Below are positions 17,573-27,070 of a stretch of 64,000 nucleotides of DNA, piece after piece. Origin of the DNA: an uncultured Maribacter sp. Its GTDB lineage: Bacteria; Bacteroidota; Bacteroidia; Flavobacteriales; Flavobacteriaceae. How positions within the stretch are numbered: the stretch's first letter is position 1; the number at the start of each line of letters is the position of its first letter. Position numbers and translations under genes: made by a program. The stretch spans positions 1 to 64,000 of the forward strand of contig CANMKG010000001.1 of the NCBI GenBank assembly GCA_947498505.1. Reading direction: 5' to 3'. The notes under the pieces were generated by a model. That model searched no databases. It had not been told where the DNA came from and saw only the letters and a program-made list of their open reading frames with translations.

Positions 17573-18367
17573 TTAATTTTCGTTAGAAGGTTTACCAATT
17601 GTAGCCAAAATTCCTCCGTCAACATAAATAATATGTCCATTGACAAAGTTACTAGCATCTGAGGCTAAAAAAATAGCAGCTCCAGCCAAATCGTTAGGGT
17701 CACCCCATTTTCCAGAAGGAGTTCTGTTAACAATAAAATCATTAAATGGATGTCCTTTAATACGTATTGGGGCAGTTTGCGAGGTGGCAAAATATCCAGG
17801 TCCAATACCATTTATTTGAATATTATGTTTGGCCCATTCAGTGGCCATATTTTGAGTAAGCATTTTTAATCCACCTTTTGCAGCTGCATACGCTCCAACA
17901 GTATTTCTTCCAAGTTCGCTCATCATGGAGCAAATATTAATTATCTTCCCTTGTTTTCGATCTATCATATTTTTTACTACATGTTTAGATACAATAAAGG
18001 GACTTACAAGGTCTACATCTATAACTTCTTTAAAATCGTGGACTTCCATTTCTTCCAAAGGAGTACGCTTAATTATACCCGCGTTGTTGACCAAAATATC
18101 AATAGCACCATGATTTTGTTGTATCTCTTGAATTGCTTCAATGACTTCTAATTCTTTGGTGACATTAAATTTAAAACCAAAAGCTTTTATTCCTGCCCTT
18201 TGATATTCTAAAACAGCGTCATCTATTTTTTTTTGCGACGAGTTACCGTTTACAATAATAGTTGCTCCTGCTTTTCCCAATCCCATTGCCATTGCCATGC
18301 CAAGTCCATGAGTACTTCCAGTAATAAGGGCAATTTTTCCATCCAAATTGAATAATGATATTCCCAT
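17573..18367 (-). CDS. kduD: KduD-type 2-dehydro-3-deoxy-gluconate 5-dehydrogenase (SDR)
   Basis: 264 residues, classical short-chain dehydrogenase. The cofactor motif is TGSTHGLGMAMAMGLG (17-32), then LVNNAGIIKRTPLEEM, catalytic Ser in NICSMMSELGRNTVGAYAAAKGG with the YxxxK pair, and C-terminal FLASDASNFVNGHIIYVDGG. The N-terminal LFNLDGKIALITG and NNAGIIKR fit KduD/gluconate 5-dehydrogenase. It would process 5-keto-4-deoxyuronate-derived sugars released by a lyase plus the GH88 enzyme. No KduI isomerase is in the window. The C-rich direct repeat at 18447-18471 lies about 80 nt before the start codon. Confidence 0.82.
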   Translation of the reverse strand: MGISLFNLDGKIALITGSTHGLGMAMAMGLGKAGATIIVNGNSSQKKIDDAVLEYQRAGIKAFGFKFNVTKELEVIEAIQEIQQNHGAIDILVNNAGIIKRTPLEEMEVHDFKEVIDVDLVSPFIVSKHVVKNMIDRKQGKIINICSMMSELGRNTVGAYAAAKGGLKMLTQNMATEWAKHNIQINGIGPGYFATSQTAPIRIKGHPFNDFIVNRTPSGKWGDPNDLAGAAIFLASDASNFVNGHIIYVDGGILATIGKPSNEN

Positions 18368-18758
18368 AATATTTTAATACAGTTTGTTAGTTGTAAGCAT
18401 AAGTTCATGCTTAAAATTAAAGTTATAAATACTAAGTTGATGTTTAGGGGGCTATAACTTCATAATAGGGGTACATATAAGCCTGTATTTTTTGTTAAAA
18501 CAACGCTCTTTACTTTACAAGCATTACCATTGAAAAATAAGTAAGTTAGATTCTTTTCTTATTTGGTAAAAACGCATAACATTTTAAAGTATCTCCAATG
18601 ATATGTCTGTCTATTAGTTGTTTCTTCACAAAATTACTATATAAATTACGAATTGAATAATTTACCCCCCATGATAAGTCTAATATTTTCCTTGGAAGAA
18701 GTTTGTTTTCAATTGTTTTGTGGAAGTAACATTCTTTAAACTAAATAACTTAACAATT
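18368..18758. other. Divergent control region kduD / susC
   Basis: 391 bp without a gene. Besides the kduD operator it contains one more C-rich half-site facing susC (TTTACCCCCCATGATAAG, 18661-18678) whose upstream partner is not convincing. No clear -7 box for susC is visible. Confidence 0.55.
18418..18471 (-). promoter_or_regulatory. Putative HTCS operator and promoter of kduD-DUF4861
   Basis: Read on the minus strand: TACCCCTATTAT (C run at 18471-18468), then AGCCCCCTAAA (C run at 18451-18447), then exactly 21 nt, then TAACTTTA (18425-18418), a -7-like element. The same layout precedes the HTCS gene and the GH88 gene. Direct repeats spaced by two helical turns suit an AraC-type dimer such as the HTCS output domain. 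Confidence 0.6.
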
Positions 18759-21719
18759 ATGAAAAGAACTATTCTCAAATTATTCAAGAGGCACGTAGTT
18801 CCTGTATTTCTATTAGTTGTATTTATGAGTATGAACTCGTATGGGCAATCAACGATTACAGGAACCATAACTTCTTCCGACGACGGCACACCTGTTCCTG
18901 GTGTAAATGTCGTAGTAAAGGGTACATCAAACGGAACTTCAACAGATTTTGATGGAAACTATGCAATAAATGCTTCTTCCAATGACGTTTTGGTTTTTAG
19001 CTATTTAGGCTTCAAAACTATTGAGAGAAGTGTTGGAGGACAATCGGTTATAGATATTGTAATGCAAGTAGATAATGAGCAACTTGATGAAGTTGTTGTA
19101 ATTGGTTACGGGACTCAGAAAAAAAGTGATTTAACTGGTGCAATATCTTCCGTATCTTCCAAAGATTTTGAAAAACAGCCGTTAATAAGAGTTGAAGATG
19201 CATTGCAATCTAGAGCAGCTGGTGTATCTGTTTCTAAGACTACAGGTGCTCCAGGCGGACAAGTTAAAATTAGAATTAGAGGGTCAAATTCTATCTCTTT
19301 TAGTAATCAACCTTTAATTGTTATAGACGGTATTCTAGGGGGAACCTTAGAAAGCCTTAATCCTAATGATATTGCTACCATGGATATCCTAAAGGATGCT
19401 TCTGCATCGGCTATTTATGGTTCTCGAGGAGCAAATGGAGTAGTAGTTATTACAACAAAAAAGGGTTCGGGAAAACCTAAAATTGGTGTAGAGTATTTTA
19501 CTACTATTTCTAATATACCTAAAAAAATATCACTTTTGTCTCCTGAACAATACGCGGAATTATCAGGTACGGAGGTAGTTAATGGAGGTACAGATTATCA
19601 GGATGAATATTTTAAAACGGCTCTTTTAAACAATATTCAGTTAACAGCAAGTGGTAAAGAAGGAAATCTTTCTTACTTTATATCAGGAAACTATGTAGAT
19701 CAAGAAGGGGTTGTTTTTAATAGTGATTATAATAGGTTTTCTTTAAGAGCTAATTTGAATGCCAAGTTTGGAGAAAAACTAAATGTAGGCTTAAATTTAT
19801 TTGGATCAAGAGAGTTAAATCATAATTTGTTTAATGGAGGAGCACGATCTTCATCAGATGCAAGAGGTGGAGTAGCTGGTATTTTAACTTGGGATCCTAC
19901 AATTCCAATTAGAAATCCTGATGGAACATATTATCAGTTACAGTCTTCTTTTGGTAATATATTAGTTAATCCTATAGCGGTACAGTCAGAAAGGAATAAT
20001 AATCGTATTCAAGACAGGTTTAATGCAAATTTGAACATTTCATATGATATTTCGAAAACTTTAAACTTTACAATATTAGGGGGTAGTTTGTTTAGACATA
20101 CCAATGATGAAAATTTTGCAGGAATACCAGCAGGTACTACTGTTCTTGAAGCACAAGCAGGCTTTAGCTCTAGTCGCTTAACAACTTATCAATTAAGTAA
20201 CATTTTATCATGGAATAAAACCTTTGGAAAAACAAATGTGAAATTAACAGGAGTTTACGAACTGCAAGGAAACCAAACAAAGACGTCCAGCGGGAGCTCT
20301 GGAGAATTTGGAATTGGTGGGCTTAGAGACGCATTTTATTTATTAGAGCTAGGTGTTGATCAAGGTGTAAGAGCCAACCAAACTGAAGGTACAATACAAT
20401 CATATGTAGGGAGAGCTGAGTTTAATTATGGAGAAGATTTTTACCTTACTGGGACTATGCGGGTAGATCAATCTTCTAATTTTAGAAAAGACAATAGAAC
20501 CGGATATTTTCCATCCGTTTCTGCAGCATATAACATTAGTAAACTGCTCCCTGAGGAAGGTTTTTTTAATAGTATTAAGTTAAGAGCTGGTTACGGTGAG
20601 GTAGGAAATCAAAATGTTGGAGCCCTAGCAACTTATCCAGATTTGCCCACTGGAAGGGATTTTGCTTTTGATGGTAGTACTCCAGAAATAGGAATTGGTA
20701 ATCCAACATTGAAGGATGAAAACTTAAAATGGGAAACTACAAAGCAAATTAATGCAGGGTTGGACTTTTCGTTTTTAAACAATAGCGTGCAATTTACAGT
20801 AGATTGGTACAAAAAGAATACTACAGATTTATTGTTAAGACAGCCAGTTCCAGATTATAATGGAGGAGGTACAGTACTTAAAAATATTGGTGAAGTTCAA
20901 AATACAGGCTTCGATTTTACGTTAAACACTTACCCTATTACTACGGAAGACTTTTCATGGAATGCTAACTTTAACTTATCTACAGTTGCAAATGAGATTG
21001 TTGACTTAGGAGGCCCAGAACAAATACTTACTGGCGCTGGAGGTGTTAACCCTGGAGGGAGTACATCAAGCTTTTACTCTTTACGAGTTGGAGAATCTTT
21101 AGGTCAATTTCATGGGGCTACTTTTTTAGGAACATGGAAAACAGCTGATGCAGCGGCAAATGGTGATATTGTTGCTGGTACACCAAGATATTTACTAGAT
21201 GAAGAAGGGGAAATTTTACTTTCCGATATCGGAAATGGTACACCGTCATTAACATGGGGACTTAATAATACCATTACCTATAAAAATATAGATTTAAATT
21301 TTGTATTACGTGGAGTACATGATTATCAGGTTTACAATGTCATTTATGCTCAGTTAATGGCTCCTACAGGTGCTGGTTTAGGAAGGCACTCTGATTATAT
21401 AAACAGATGGACACCAGAAAATGAAACAGATATTCCAACAGGAGGGGATTTATTAAATTCCTCTAGGTTTGTAGAAGATGGTGATTTTATTAGACTTAGT
21501 AATTTATCATTGGGGTACACTTTTAAAGATATTAAGTTCATAAGCTCTTTTAAACTGTACGTAAGTGGACAAAACTTATTTACTATTTCTGATTACCGTG
21601 GTTTTGATCCAGAAGTTTCTTCAACGGGTGTTTCAAATAATGATGGAGCTCCTTCATTTGATTTTGGTGCGATTCCAAATCCTAGATCATATACCATTGG
21701 GGCAAGGATTCAATTTTAA
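18759..21719 (+). CDS. susC: SusC-like TonB-dependent outer-membrane glycan importer
   Basis: 986 residues from ATG 18759 (MKRTILKLFKRHVVPVF); an upstream in-frame GTG at 18720 would only lengthen the n-region. Signal peptide to NSYGQS, a carboxypeptidase-regulatory-like domain (TITGTITSSDDGTPVPGVNVVVKG), a TonB-box/plug region (LDEVVVIGYGTQKKSDLTGAISSV, VIDGILGGTLESLNPNDIATMDILKDASASAIYGSRGANGV) and a 22-strand barrel ending GARIQF. It transports oligosaccharides bound by the SusD partner, energised through TonB. The glycan is not predictable from SusC alone. It directly precedes susD (16-bp gap). Confidence 0.96.
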   Translation: MKRTILKLFKRHVVPVFLLVVFMSMNSYGQSTITGTITSSDDGTPVPGVNVVVKGTSNGTSTDFDGNYAINASSNDVLVFSYLGFKTIERSVGGQSVIDIVMQVDNEQLDEVVVIGYGTQKKSDLTGAISSVSSKDFEKQPLIRVEDALQSRAAGVSVSKTTGAPGGQVKIRIRGSNSISFSNQPLIVIDGILGGTLESLNPNDIATMDILKDASASAIYGSRGANGVVVITTKKGSGKPKIGVEYFTTISNIPKKISLLSPEQYAELSGTEVVNGGTDYQDEYFKTALLNNIQLTASGKEGNLSYFISGNYVDQEGVVFNSDYNRFSLRANLNAKFGEKLNVGLNLFGSRELNHNLFNGGARSSSDARGGVAGILTWDPTIPIRNPDGTYYQLQSSFGNILVNPIAVQSERNNNRIQDRFNANLNISYDISKTLNFTILGGSLFRHTNDENFAGIPAGTTVLEAQAGFSSSRLTTYQLSNILSWNKTFGKTNVKLTGVYELQGNQTKTSSGSSGEFGIGGLRDAFYLLELGVDQGVRANQTEGTIQSYVGRAEFNYGEDFYLTGTMRVDQSSNFRKDNRTGYFPSVSAAYNISKLLPEEGFFNSIKLRAGYGEVGNQNVGALATYPDLPTGRDFAFDGSTPEIGIGNPTLKDENLKWETTKQINAGLDFSFLNNSVQFTVDWYKKNTTDLLLRQPVPDYNGGGTVLKNIGEVQNTGFDFTLNTYPITTEDFSWNANFNLSTVANEIVDLGGPEQILTGAGGVNPGGSTSSFYSLRVGESLGQFHGATFLGTWKTADAAANGDIVAGTPRYLLDEEGEILLSDIGNGTPSLTWGLNNTITYKNIDLNFVLRGVHDYQVYNVIYAQLMAPTGAGLGRHSDYINRWTPENETDIPTGGDLLNSSRFVEDGDFIRLSNLSLGYTFKDIKFISSFKLYVSGQNLFTISDYRGFDPEVSSTGVSNNDGAPSFDFGAIPNPRSYTIGARIQF

Positions 21720-21735
21720 TTATAAAAAAAATAAC

Positions 21736-23298
21736 ATGAAAATAGCTGAAATAAAAACAACAAATTTAGGGAGACTTCTGAGTGTCTTTTTTCTCATGGT
21801 TTCTGTATATTCTTGTGCAGATTTGGACGAAGACCCTGGTAAAACACAACTATCACCATCTACATTAAATTCTGTAGAAACATTAGGGGTTTTAGTTACA
21901 GGAATGTATAGAACAGTACAAAATGATGCTAGATGGACCGACTTTTATATTGCTGGTTTTGGAGGAGATGATATTACCACCTTTAGTGCGGGAAATAAGC
22001 AGGGTTTTAGAGAAGCGGATTGGAGAATTCAAACAAGCCTTTCTGAAAGAACTAACAGAGCATGGAGTGCGCCATACAGCATGATTGCTATTGCAAACAC
22101 TGCAATTAACGCTGCACCGGATATAACGGTATCAGAAGAAGATCAAGAATCGTTTAATACAATTATAGGTGAAGCCTATTTTATGAGAGCATTTGCTTAC
22201 ATGCACCTTACAAGAACTTTTGGAGAAGTTGTAATTAACTTAGAGGTAAATAGTTTAGAGGATAGAGAGTTATCTTCCGTTGAACAAGTTTATCAGCAGA
22301 TTGAATCAGATTTGCAACAGGCAGAAACTCTTTTACCAGATGTATATCCGGGAATTGTAGCGATTGGAGCTAGACCTAGTAAAGGAGCGGCTAAAGGTTT
22401 TTTGGCTAGATTATATATGCATTGGGCAGGATTTCCAATAAATGACTCTAGTAAATATGCTATGGCTGCGGCAAAAGCAAAAGAGGTAATTGATGGAGGC
22501 TATGGGTATGGTTTGGCTCCAAGCATGAGAGAAATGTGGACAGTGGCAAATAGGTTTAACCATAACGAAGGTGTGTTTACCATGGTGTTCTGTGATGAAC
22601 TATGTGATATAGGTAATAGAACCACAGGTCGGCTTGGGTTTCCTGTGGATGCTGGTGGTTGGAATGAAACATTTGGAGAAATAGCCTTTTTTGAGGATAT
22701 GGAAGCAGCAGCTATGGCTGAGGGTACAATGGCACGTTTTGAAGATACTTATATTCTTGAAGTAATACCCAGAAGAGATAACCCTAATGGTGCAGATTGG
22801 AGAAATTTTCAAAACGAACCTCACCCTATCTTAAGAAAAGTAGGTGGGGGAGATATGGAAGAGGTAAGTCTAGTGGTGAACAGTACCAACACTCCTTTAA
22901 ACCGTTACTTCATGAGGTATGCTGATGTCCTACTAACATATGCAGAAGCAACTGGTCGTTCTGGAGGTGATGCTCCTGAAGCTTGGGAAGCTTTAAATCA
23001 GGTTAGGAGAAGAGCTGCAGGTTTGGATCCAAATACACCAGATGCCGCAATAGATTTAACTTCGGGTGATTTAGGTGAGTTGGCTTTTACGGAACGTAAA
23101 TGGGAGTTGGCGGGAGAATATGAAAGATGGCACGATTTAGTAAGAATGGATAGAATTGCAGAAGCATTTGCAAATAGATCTCCAGAAGAAAGAGCAGATG
23201 TTGTAAACAATAGAACACCATCAGCAACTGGTCCAGCGGCTTATTTTACACCCATACCACAATCAGAAATAGATCTTTCCCCACAATTAGGAAATTAA
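21736..23298 (+). CDS. susD: SusD-like surface glycan-binding lipoprotein
   Basis: About 520 residues from ATG 21736 (MKIAEIKTTNLGRLLSVFF). An upstream ATG in the same frame, inside susC, is rejected because this start gives a normal lipoprotein signal peptide (FLMVSVYSCADL). RagB/SusD helical TPR scaffold: GEAYFMRAFAYMHLTRTFGEVV, EQVYQQIESDLQQAETLLP, AAKGFLARLYMHWAG, then the C-terminal part with RRAAGLDPNTPD and FTERKWELAGEYERWHDLVRM. It caps SusC on the cell surface and captures the glycan. A terminator follows at 23334. Confidence 0.95.
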   Translation: MKIAEIKTTNLGRLLSVFFLMVSVYSCADLDEDPGKTQLSPSTLNSVETLGVLVTGMYRTVQNDARWTDFYIAGFGGDDITTFSAGNKQGFREADWRIQTSLSERTNRAWSAPYSMIAIANTAINAAPDITVSEEDQESFNTIIGEAYFMRAFAYMHLTRTFGEVVINLEVNSLEDRELSSVEQVYQQIESDLQQAETLLPDVYPGIVAIGARPSKGAAKGFLARLYMHWAGFPINDSSKYAMAAAKAKEVIDGGYGYGLAPSMREMWTVANRFNHNEGVFTMVFCDELCDIGNRTTGRLGFPVDAGGWNETFGEIAFFEDMEAAAMAEGTMARFEDTYILEVIPRRDNPNGADWRNFQNEPHPILRKVGGGDMEEVSLVVNSTNTPLNRYFMRYADVLLTYAEATGRSGGDAPEAWEALNQVRRRAAGLDPNTPDAAIDLTSGDLGELAFTERKWELAGEYERWHDLVRMDRIAEAFANRSPEERADVVNNRTPSATGPAAYFTPIPQSEIDLSPQLGN

Positions 23299-23333
23299 AA
23301 TTGAGTTTTTTGAGTTAGTTTGGTTAATAAATT

Positions 23334-23370
23334 ATCCCTCAGTCATATTTATGATATGAGGGATTTTTTT
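23334..23370 (+). terminator. Terminator after susCD
   Basis: ATCCCTCA (23334-23341) pairs with TGAGGGAT (23357-23364), followed by a T run, so the transporter pair is a transcription unit of its own. Confidence 0.85.
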
Positions 23371-23424
23371 ATTTCTAGATTGGTAATTTTATTAATTTGT
23401 AGCTAAAAGTTTATTATTAACCAT

Positions 23425-26400
23425 ATGAGGATTCCTGAAGTAGTGTATAGTTGTTTAAAAAAATGGATTTTAGGAAAGGTTAACCATAAGGTTGTGATGC
23501 CTCTCGTTTTTATATGTTTTTTTGCTTGTTGCAAAGATTTTAAAGAAGAGGTTAAATCAGATAAACTTTTTACCAAAGTTTCAAGTGAGATTTCTAATGT
23601 TTCTTTTAAAAACGTTTTAAAAGAAAGTAAAGACTTTCATTACTACCAATATATATATTCCTATAATGGTGGAGGAGTTGCGGCTGCGGATTTTAATAAT
23701 GACGGACTAGAGGACTTATTTTTCACATCAAATACAGCGGAAAACAAATTATATTTAAATAAAGGAAACTTTTCTTTTGAAGATATCACAGCTCAATCTG
23801 GTATTAAAAAAAGAAAAGGATTTGATACTGGAGTTTCCATTGTAGACATAAATAATGATGGTTTTCTTGATATTTATATATGTCGTGCGGGTTGGTTTAC
23901 TAATGATGAGAAATATGCGAATATGCTTTATGTTAACAATGGGGATTTAACGTTTACAGAAAAGGGAAAAAAGTTTGGTTTGGATGATAAAAATAGATCA
24001 ATCGCAGCAACTTTTTTCGATTACGATAAAGACGGTGATATAGATGTGTATATAGCAAATAGTCCAAAAGTATCTAAAAATTATAAAAGCATAAGAGATT
24101 TAAAGGAAATACAAGAGAATCCTCAAACATTACAATTAAAGGGCAGTGATAAGCTGTATAGTAATGACGGTAAAGGAAATTTTAAAGATATTTCATTAAA
24201 AGCAGGAATATTACCAGAAATGGCTTTTGGTCTTAATCCGCAAATCGGAGACCTTAATAATGACGGTTGGTTAGATATTTATGTAAATAATGATTTTAAT
24301 ATGCCAGATTTCGCATACATTAATAATGGAGATGGCACTTTTACGGATAAAAAGGAGACTATGTTTAAACATATGTCCTTTTATAGTATGGGGGGAGATA
24401 TTGCCGATATTAATAATGATGGACTGAATGATATGATTTCATTGGACATGAGCCCTGAAGATTACGTAAGGTCAAAAACAACAATGGCAATGACCTCAAT
24501 AAGTAAGTTTCACGAAATGGTTAAAAAAGGGTATCAACATCAATACATGCATAATACCTTGCAATTAAATAACGGAAACGGAACATTTAGTGAAATTGCT
24601 GGCTTATCAGGGATTTCTAATACTGATTGGAGCTGGGCGCCGTTGTTTGCTGATTTTGATTTGGACGGATATCAAGATTTATACATTACCAATGGTGTTT
24701 ATAGAGATGTAATGGATAAAGACGCTATTAACAATATAATGCAAATAATTAGAGAGAAAGGAAAAAAGCCCACACCTGAAGAATTTTTAAAGTATACTCA
24801 GATGCTCCCTCAACAAAAAATTAAAAATTACTTTTTTAAAAATAATAGCAATCTTACTTTTTCTGATACCTCCGAGGAATGGGTTTCTGCTAACCCAACT
24901 TTTTCCAATGGCGCTGTTTATTCTGATTTAGATAATGATGGTGATTTAGATGTTGTGGTGAATAATATAAACGAAGAGGCTACAATACTTAAGAATAATG
25001 CAGTTGAGCAAAAAAAAGGACAATATGTTCAGTTTCTTTTAAAGGGCCCAGAGAATAATCGTTTTGGCAACGGAGTAATTGTGAATTTGTCATTTGCAGA
25101 TGGTACAAAACAAACAAGACAATTAATAACATCAAGAGGGTATTTATCTTCCGTAACCAACAAAATTCATTTTGGTTTAAAAGATTCAAGTATTATAAAA
25201 AAGGTTCAAATAATTTGGCCAGATGGAAAGAAGCAGGAATTAAAAAATATTGATGTAAATCAAACAATAGTGGTACATAGTAAAAGCGCTCTGCTTAACA
25301 GGAGTGTTCCAAATACCAACACATCAAAAATGTTTAGTGAAATTTCACTCAATTATTCTCATAAGGATAGTGTTTTTGATGATTTTGGAATACAACTTTT
25401 GTTACCACATAAATTATCTCAGTTAGGACCTGCGGTAGCAACATCGGATATAAATGCTGATGGAAATGATGATTTATATTTAGGAGGAGGATATATGCAA
25501 GCTGGAAAATTACTTTTGGGGCAATCTAATGGAGAGTTTAAAGAAGTGGAAGTGCTTGACTTTGTTAAAGATAAGGTGCATGAAGACATAGGGTCTGTTT
25601 TTTTTGATATAGATAATGATGGTGACCAAGATTTATATGTTGTAAGTGGAAGCTATGAGTTTTACGAAGGAGCAAAGGAATATCAGGATAGAGTATATGT
25701 AAATAATGGAAAAAATCAGTTTAAAAGGTGCTTAGAATGTCTACCGCAATTTTATACTTCGGGTTCCGTTGTTGTTCCAAATGATTACGACTCTGATGGT
25801 GATATAGATCTTTTTGTGGGAGGAAGGTTAATTCCTGGTAAATACCCGTATGCTCCATCTAGTTATTTGTTAGTTAATAAGGGTGGAAGATTTCAGGTTG
25901 AAACTAAAAAATATGCAGCTGACTTAGAAAAAATAGGGATGGTTACTGATGCACAATGGGTGGATATTGATGGTGATAACGATTCAGATTTAATAGTTAC
26001 CGGAGAGTGGATGGGCATTGAGGTGTTTTTAAACGAAAGTGGCGACTTGGTAAAATCAGAGGCATATACAACTCTAAATGAGACCAAAGGATGGTGGAAT
26101 AAACTATTGGCTATAGATATAGATCAGGATGGAGATATGGATATAGTTTCTGGAAATTTAGGACTTAATTATAAACATCATGCTTCAAGCTCTAATCCGT
26201 TTAAAATATATACAAAGGATTTTGACTACAATGGCACACAAGATATTTTTCTCGCCAAACAATATAAAAATAAAGAAGTTCCAGTAAGAGGAAAAAGTTG
26301 TGCAACTCAGCAGGTACCTGTTCTAGGAAGTAAAATTAAAACGTATCAAGATTTTGCAAGTAGAGATTTAAAAGGAATATTGGGCTCTGGAATAGAAACG

Positions 26401-26802
26401 GCGCTACAATACTCGGTTAATGAATTTAAATCTGGAATATTTTTTAACGATGGAAATGGAGGGTTTTCGTTTTCTCCCTTTTCTAATAATGTTCAAAAAT
26501 CTGTAGTAAATAGTATACTATATGATGATTATGATGGAGACGGAGTTAATGACCTTTTACTTGCAGGCAATAATTATTTATCTGAAATAGAAACCACACG
26601 ATTAGATGGAGGAACAGGGGCATTTTTGAAAGGTATGGGTAATGGAAAATTCGAATATATTTCAAATGTAAAAACTGGATTTTATGTTCAAAATGATGTT
26701 AGACACATGGTTAACTTAAGTTCGTCTTCGAGAAAAAGCATCATGGTAATTAATAATGACGATAGGCATCGTATGTTTAAAATTGTAAGTAATTTAAAAT
26801 AA
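23425..26802 (+). CDS. FG-GAP/VCBS repeat lipoprotein with ASPIC/UnbV domain
   Basis: 1125 residues, with a long basic n-region and a lipobox (ICFFACCKDF); the start could also be ATG 23497, one residue before PLVFICFFAC. Many FG-GAP/VCBS calcium-binding blades: GGVAAADFNNDGLEDLFFTSN, SIVDINNDGFLDIYICRAG, YSDLDNDGDLDVVVNNI, FFDIDNDGDQDLYVVSGS. An ASPIC/UnbV-type stretch lies in the middle (RFGNGVIVNLSFADGTKQTRQ through IIWPDGKKQELKN). Such propeller lipoproteins often accompany SusCD and may be surface glycan-binding; no catalytic role is evident. It is placed between susD and the HTCS gene. Confidence 0.88.
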   Translation: MRIPEVVYSCLKKWILGKVNHKVVMPLVFICFFACCKDFKEEVKSDKLFTKVSSEISNVSFKNVLKESKDFHYYQYIYSYNGGGVAAADFNNDGLEDLFFTSNTAENKLYLNKGNFSFEDITAQSGIKKRKGFDTGVSIVDINNDGFLDIYICRAGWFTNDEKYANMLYVNNGDLTFTEKGKKFGLDDKNRSIAATFFDYDKDGDIDVYIANSPKVSKNYKSIRDLKEIQENPQTLQLKGSDKLYSNDGKGNFKDISLKAGILPEMAFGLNPQIGDLNNDGWLDIYVNNDFNMPDFAYINNGDGTFTDKKETMFKHMSFYSMGGDIADINNDGLNDMISLDMSPEDYVRSKTTMAMTSISKFHEMVKKGYQHQYMHNTLQLNNGNGTFSEIAGLSGISNTDWSWAPLFADFDLDGYQDLYITNGVYRDVMDKDAINNIMQIIREKGKKPTPEEFLKYTQMLPQQKIKNYFFKNNSNLTFSDTSEEWVSANPTFSNGAVYSDLDNDGDLDVVVNNINEEATILKNNAVEQKKGQYVQFLLKGPENNRFGNGVIVNLSFADGTKQTRQLITSRGYLSSVTNKIHFGLKDSSIIKKVQIIWPDGKKQELKNIDVNQTIVVHSKSALLNRSVPNTNTSKMFSEISLNYSHKDSVFDDFGIQLLLPHKLSQLGPAVATSDINADGNDDLYLGGGYMQAGKLLLGQSNGEFKEVEVLDFVKDKVHEDIGSVFFDIDNDGDQDLYVVSGSYEFYEGAKEYQDRVYVNNGKNQFKRCLECLPQFYTSGSVVVPNDYDSDGDIDLFVGGRLIPGKYPYAPSSYLLVNKGGRFQVETKKYAADLEKIGMVTDAQWVDIDGDNDSDLIVTGEWMGIEVFLNESGDLVKSEAYTTLNETKGWWNKLLAIDIDQDGDMDIVSGNLGLNYKHHASSSNPFKIYTKDFDYNGTQDIFLAKQYKNKEVPVRGKSCATQQVPVLGSKIKTYQDFASRDLKGILGSGIETALQYSVNEFKSGIFFNDGNGGFSFSPFSNNVQKSVVNSILYDDYDGDGVNDLLLAGNNYLSEIETTRLDGGTGAFLKGMGNGKFEYISNVKTGFYVQNDVRHMVNLSSSSRKSIMVINNDDRHRMFKIVSNLK

Positions 26803-26850
26803 CTTCTTTGATGGCTGCAATCTTTTTATGTTAATTGTTTCTTGCATAAT

Positions 26851-26910
26851 ATACCCCCTTTATATCGGTTATATGCCCCCCTTTTAAGTTTGGTATGACA
26901 TGTAACTTTG
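26851..26910 (+). promoter_or_regulatory. Putative HTCS operator and promoter (autoregulation)
   Basis: ATACCCCCTTTAT (C run 26854-26858) and ATGCCCCCCTTTTAA (C run 26876-26881), then exactly 21 nt, then TAACTTTG (26903-26910), a consensus -7 box. Layout and orientation match the kduD and GH88 sites. Translation starts 160 nt downstream. Confidence 0.65.
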
Positions 26911-27070
26911 ATAGTAATCAATTTGTATTACCTTTAAAGTAAATACTTTTTACTCTTAAGTAAATTTACCTTCGTACAGGATTTACGGTGTCTTCTATAT
27001 CTAATGGATGAAATGGTTGTTAAAAGTATAAAACTGATTATTGAGCTATGATGAATATGAAGAGAAAAAA

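Noticed and set aside
18661-18678. Full HTCS operator directly before susC
   Set aside because: Only one C-rich half-site is convincing and no -7 box lies at the constant distance; kept as a weak hint only.
21565-21735. Longer N-terminus for SusD starting inside susC
   Set aside because: It would overlap susC by about 155 bp and hide a normal lipoprotein signal peptide that begins at ATG 21736.
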